Assembly (NCBI GenBank): GCA_964547905.1
Contig: CAZJPN010000034.1
Location: 1-7,056 of the forward strand
Direction of reading: 5' to 3'
DNA: 7,056 nucleotides
Source of the DNA: JAJYLM01 sp964547905
GTDB lineage: Bacteria > JAMCPX01
The notes under the pieces were generated by a model. It saw only the letters and a list, made by a program, of their open reading frames with translations. It searched no databases and was not told the origin of the DNA. The position numbers were made by a program, and so were the translations under genes. This document shows, piece by piece, positions 5,546 through 7,056 of this stretch. Position 1 is the first letter of the stretch; every line of letters begins with the position of its first letter.

Positions 5546-6442
5546 ATGAACTATATCGAGGATTTTAATACCTATCTCAGCGTGGAGAAAGGAGCATCTG
5601 CCAATACTATCGATGCCTACCTTTCCGATCTGAAACAATTTTCGGCATACTTAAACACCCTTCATCACGGACAACCGCTTGAATCGGTCAGTATGCTCGA
5701 GATCCGGAGTTTTATTGCCTCACTTTTGAAAACGGACAAGAAAAGTTCCGTGGGAAGAAAGCTTGCCGCATTGAAAACATTCTACAAATTTTTATTGAGA
5801 GAGCACATTATTGAGATGAACCCCGCCGAACTCATAGCCTTACCGAAAAAGGATAAACTGCTGCCGGGGTTTCTTAATGTTGACGAGGCCTTCGGTTTAA
5901 TCGAACAGCCCGAAGGCGATACGTTTCTGTCCCTGAGAGACAGGACCATGCTTGAACTGTTTTATGCAAGCGGCTTGCGCGTGTCGGAGCTTGTAGGACT
6001 GGATATTGAGAATATAGACATTAATATAGGCTATGTACGCGTTATCGGCAAGGGCAGAAAAGAGCGTGTTGTACCTGTTAATAAAAAGGCCATTGACGTT
6101 ATAGGGCATTATCTGAAAGATAGAACGAGTTTTTTACAAGGCAGGACTGAAACAGGGGCATTGTTTGTAAACAAGAACGGAAAACGGATCACACGAAGGG
6201 CTGTCGGCATGATTGTAAGGAAGTATATGTTGAAATCAGGGATAAACAAACACATTAGCCCGCATTCTCTACGGCATACCTTTGCAACGCACCTGCTTGA
6301 TGCCGGTGCGGATCTAAGGTTTATACAGGAGCTGCTGGGGCATTCGAGTATCTCCACAACACAGGTATACACGCATACGAGTATGGACAGGCTCATGAAG
6401 GTTTATGATGATGCGCATCCGAGGGCACACAAGGGGAAGTAG
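5546..6442 (+). CDS. xerC: Tyrosine recombinase XerC
   Basis: XerC/XerD-type recombinases resolve chromosome dimers at dif, near the terminus, at the septum. The 298-residue protein has an N-terminal SAM-like core-binding domain (about 1-90) and a C-terminal catalytic domain with the full active site: R145 in ASGLRVSEL, K169 in VIGKGRKER, H240 and R243 in SPHSLRHTFATHLL, H266 in LLGHSSISTTQ, and nucleophile Y275. Length is typical for chromosomal XerC/D and integrases are usually longer. XerC rather than XerD is chosen because the gene directly precedes hslV, as in xerC(codV)-hslV(clpQ) operons. The ATG lacks an obvious ribosome site, yet the N-terminus aligns with the family. No dif-like site was recognised nearby. 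Confidence 0.93.
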   Translation: MNYIEDFNTYLSVEKGASANTIDAYLSDLKQFSAYLNTLHHGQPLESVSMLEIRSFIASLLKTDKKSSVGRKLAALKTFYKFLLREHIIEMNPAELIALPKKDKLLPGFLNVDEAFGLIEQPEGDTFLSLRDRTMLELFYASGLRVSELVGLDIENIDINIGYVRVIGKGRKERVVPVNKKAIDVIGHYLKDRTSFLQGRTETGALFVNKNGKRITRRAVGMIVRKYMLKSGINKHISPHSLRHTFATHLLDAGADLRFIQELLGHSSISTTQVYTHTSMDRLMKVYDDAHPRAHKGK

Positions 6443-6446
6443 AAAA

Positions 6447-6456
6447 AAGGAGAGAG
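6447..6456 (+). promoter_or_regulatory. Ribosome binding site of hslV
   Basis: AAGGAGAGAG lies just before the ATG at 6458, in the 15-base gap after the xerC stop. It is the strongest Shine-Dalgarno sequence in the window, in contrast to the weak site of xerC, suggesting hslV is translated more efficiently than xerC from the shared message. Confidence 0.7.
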
Positions 6457-6457
6457 T

Positions 6458-6985
6458 ATGTTTCACGGAACAACAATTATAAGCGTACGGCATAATGGAA
6501 AGGTTGTTATGGCAGGCGACGGCCAGGTAACAATGGGCGACACCATCATGAAACACACCGCAAAAAAGGTACGAAGGCTTTATAACGATACCGTGCTGGT
6601 AGGTTTTGCGGGTTCGACAGCAGACGCATTTACCCTGTTTAACAGGTTTGAAGGGAAGCTGGAAGAGTTCAGGGGCAACCTTTTGAAGGCCGCTGTGCAG
6701 CTTGCCAAAGACTGGAGAACCGATAAAATACTGCGGAGGCTCGAAGCGCTCCTGATCGCAGCGGATAAAACGACCTCCCTTCTGCTCTCCGGGACCGGGG
6801 ATGTTATTGAGCCCGATGACAATATTATCGCCATAGGCTCCGGAGGAAGCTACGCACTCTCAGCAGCACGGGCAATGATAAAGTATTCCAATCTTGAGGC
6901 AAGGGAAATAGCGGAAAACTCAATGAAGATTGCGGCAGAGATTTGTATTTACACAAACAGCAATATTACAATAGAAGAACTATAA
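6458..6985 (+). CDS. hslV: ATP-dependent protease proteolytic subunit HslV (ClpQ)
   Basis: HslV is the proteasome-beta-like threonine peptidase that forms a double hexamer capped by the HslU ATPase and degrades unfolded and regulatory proteins in the cytoplasm. The 175-residue protein starts MFHGTTIISV; cleavage after the four-residue propeptide would expose Thr5 as the catalytic N-terminal threonine. In mature numbering D17 (AGDGQVT) and K33 (HTAKKVRRLYND) of the active site are present. Also seen are GFAGSTADAFTLF, KDWRTDKILRRLEALL, IAIGSGGSYA and the C-terminal CIYTNSNITIEEL. The family is highly conserved and the match is full length. It is 15 bases downstream of xerC and so very likely in one operon; the expected partner hslU is not confirmed within the window. 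Confidence 0.97.
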   Translation: MFHGTTIISVRHNGKVVMAGDGQVTMGDTIMKHTAKKVRRLYNDTVLVGFAGSTADAFTLFNRFEGKLEEFRGNLLKAAVQLAKDWRTDKILRRLEALLIAADKTTSLLLSGTGDVIEPDDNIIAIGSGGSYALSAARAMIKYSNLEAREIAENSMKIAAEICIYTNSNITIEEL

Positions 6986-6999
6986 AGAGGTAAAACACA

Positions 7000-7056
7000 A
7001 TGAGGAAACCGAGAAACGCCGTCGTTCAGGCAGACAAACCCGAACAGATCGAACCG
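7000..7056 (+). CDS. Start of an unidentified gene downstream of hslV (19 codons, runs off window)
   Basis: An ATG at 7000 is preceded by AGAGGT about nine bases upstream and lies 14 bases after the hslV stop, so it looks like the next gene of the operon. The visible product is MRKPRNAVVQADKPEQIEP, hydrophilic and rich in charged residues and proline. The usual neighbour is hslU, whose N-terminus normally reads (M)xxLTPREIVxELDxYIxGQ within the first few residues. That motif is not seen here, so this is either hslU with an N-terminal extension or a different gene. No function is assigned. Confidence 0.55.
   Translation, partial: MRKPRNAVVQADKPEQIEP

Noticed and set aside
1..7056. CRISPR array, tRNA or rRNA genes
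   Set aside because: No regularly spaced direct repeats and no cloverleaf or rRNA-like segments were recognised on either strand.

Overview
The window is a bacterial chromosomal segment made almost entirely of DNA-maintenance genes. On the minus strand, in transcription order, lie dprA, topA, a small DUF559 endonuclease gene and the 5' part of mutS. A second DUF559 gene lies upstream of dprA on the same strand. On the plus strand, after a divergent intergenic region, lie xerC, hslV and the first codons of a further gene. The dprA/topA/xerC/hslV set matches a neighbourhood known from Firmicutes and Deltaproteobacteria (dprA-topA-trmFO-xerC-hslV-hslU). The HslV propeptide MFHG and moderate GC content fit a deltaproteobacterium-like or related anaerobic lineage. 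This assignment is an inference; no rRNA or tRNA is present to settle it.

Layout: 1-840 mutS N-terminal part (minus, runs off the left edge). 848-1283 first DUF559 element. 1296-3530 topA. 3533-4636 dprA, whose stop lies two bases before the topA ATG. 4637-4787 short dprA upstream region with a possible promoter. 4788-5237 second DUF559 element. 5238-5545 AT-rich intergenic region with possible divergent promoters and a REP-like palindrome. 5546-6442 xerC. 6458-6985 hslV. 7000-7056 start of an unidentified gene.

The most interesting feature is the pair of DUF559 elements. Each is one small Vsr/PD-(D/E)XK-like nuclease gene enclosed by oppositely oriented copies of one repeat: an inner CACCCTCCC-type arm and an outer GC-rich hairpin with a TCAA-containing loop. 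The four hairpins are close in sequence (19 bases identical between two of them), while the two proteins are only about 60% identical by hand count. The hairpins form part of the gene ends: they encode the proline-rich C-terminal tails, and in copy 1 the start site lies at the edge of the inner arm. This resembles the organisation of REP/RAYT elements (a single-copy gene flanked by palindromes), but with a DUF559 nuclease in place of a tyrosine HUH transposase. The elements bracket dprA-topA. Flipping the segment between the two inward-facing hairpins would restore the common dprA-topA-xerC-hslV order, so an old repeat-associated inversion is a testable idea.
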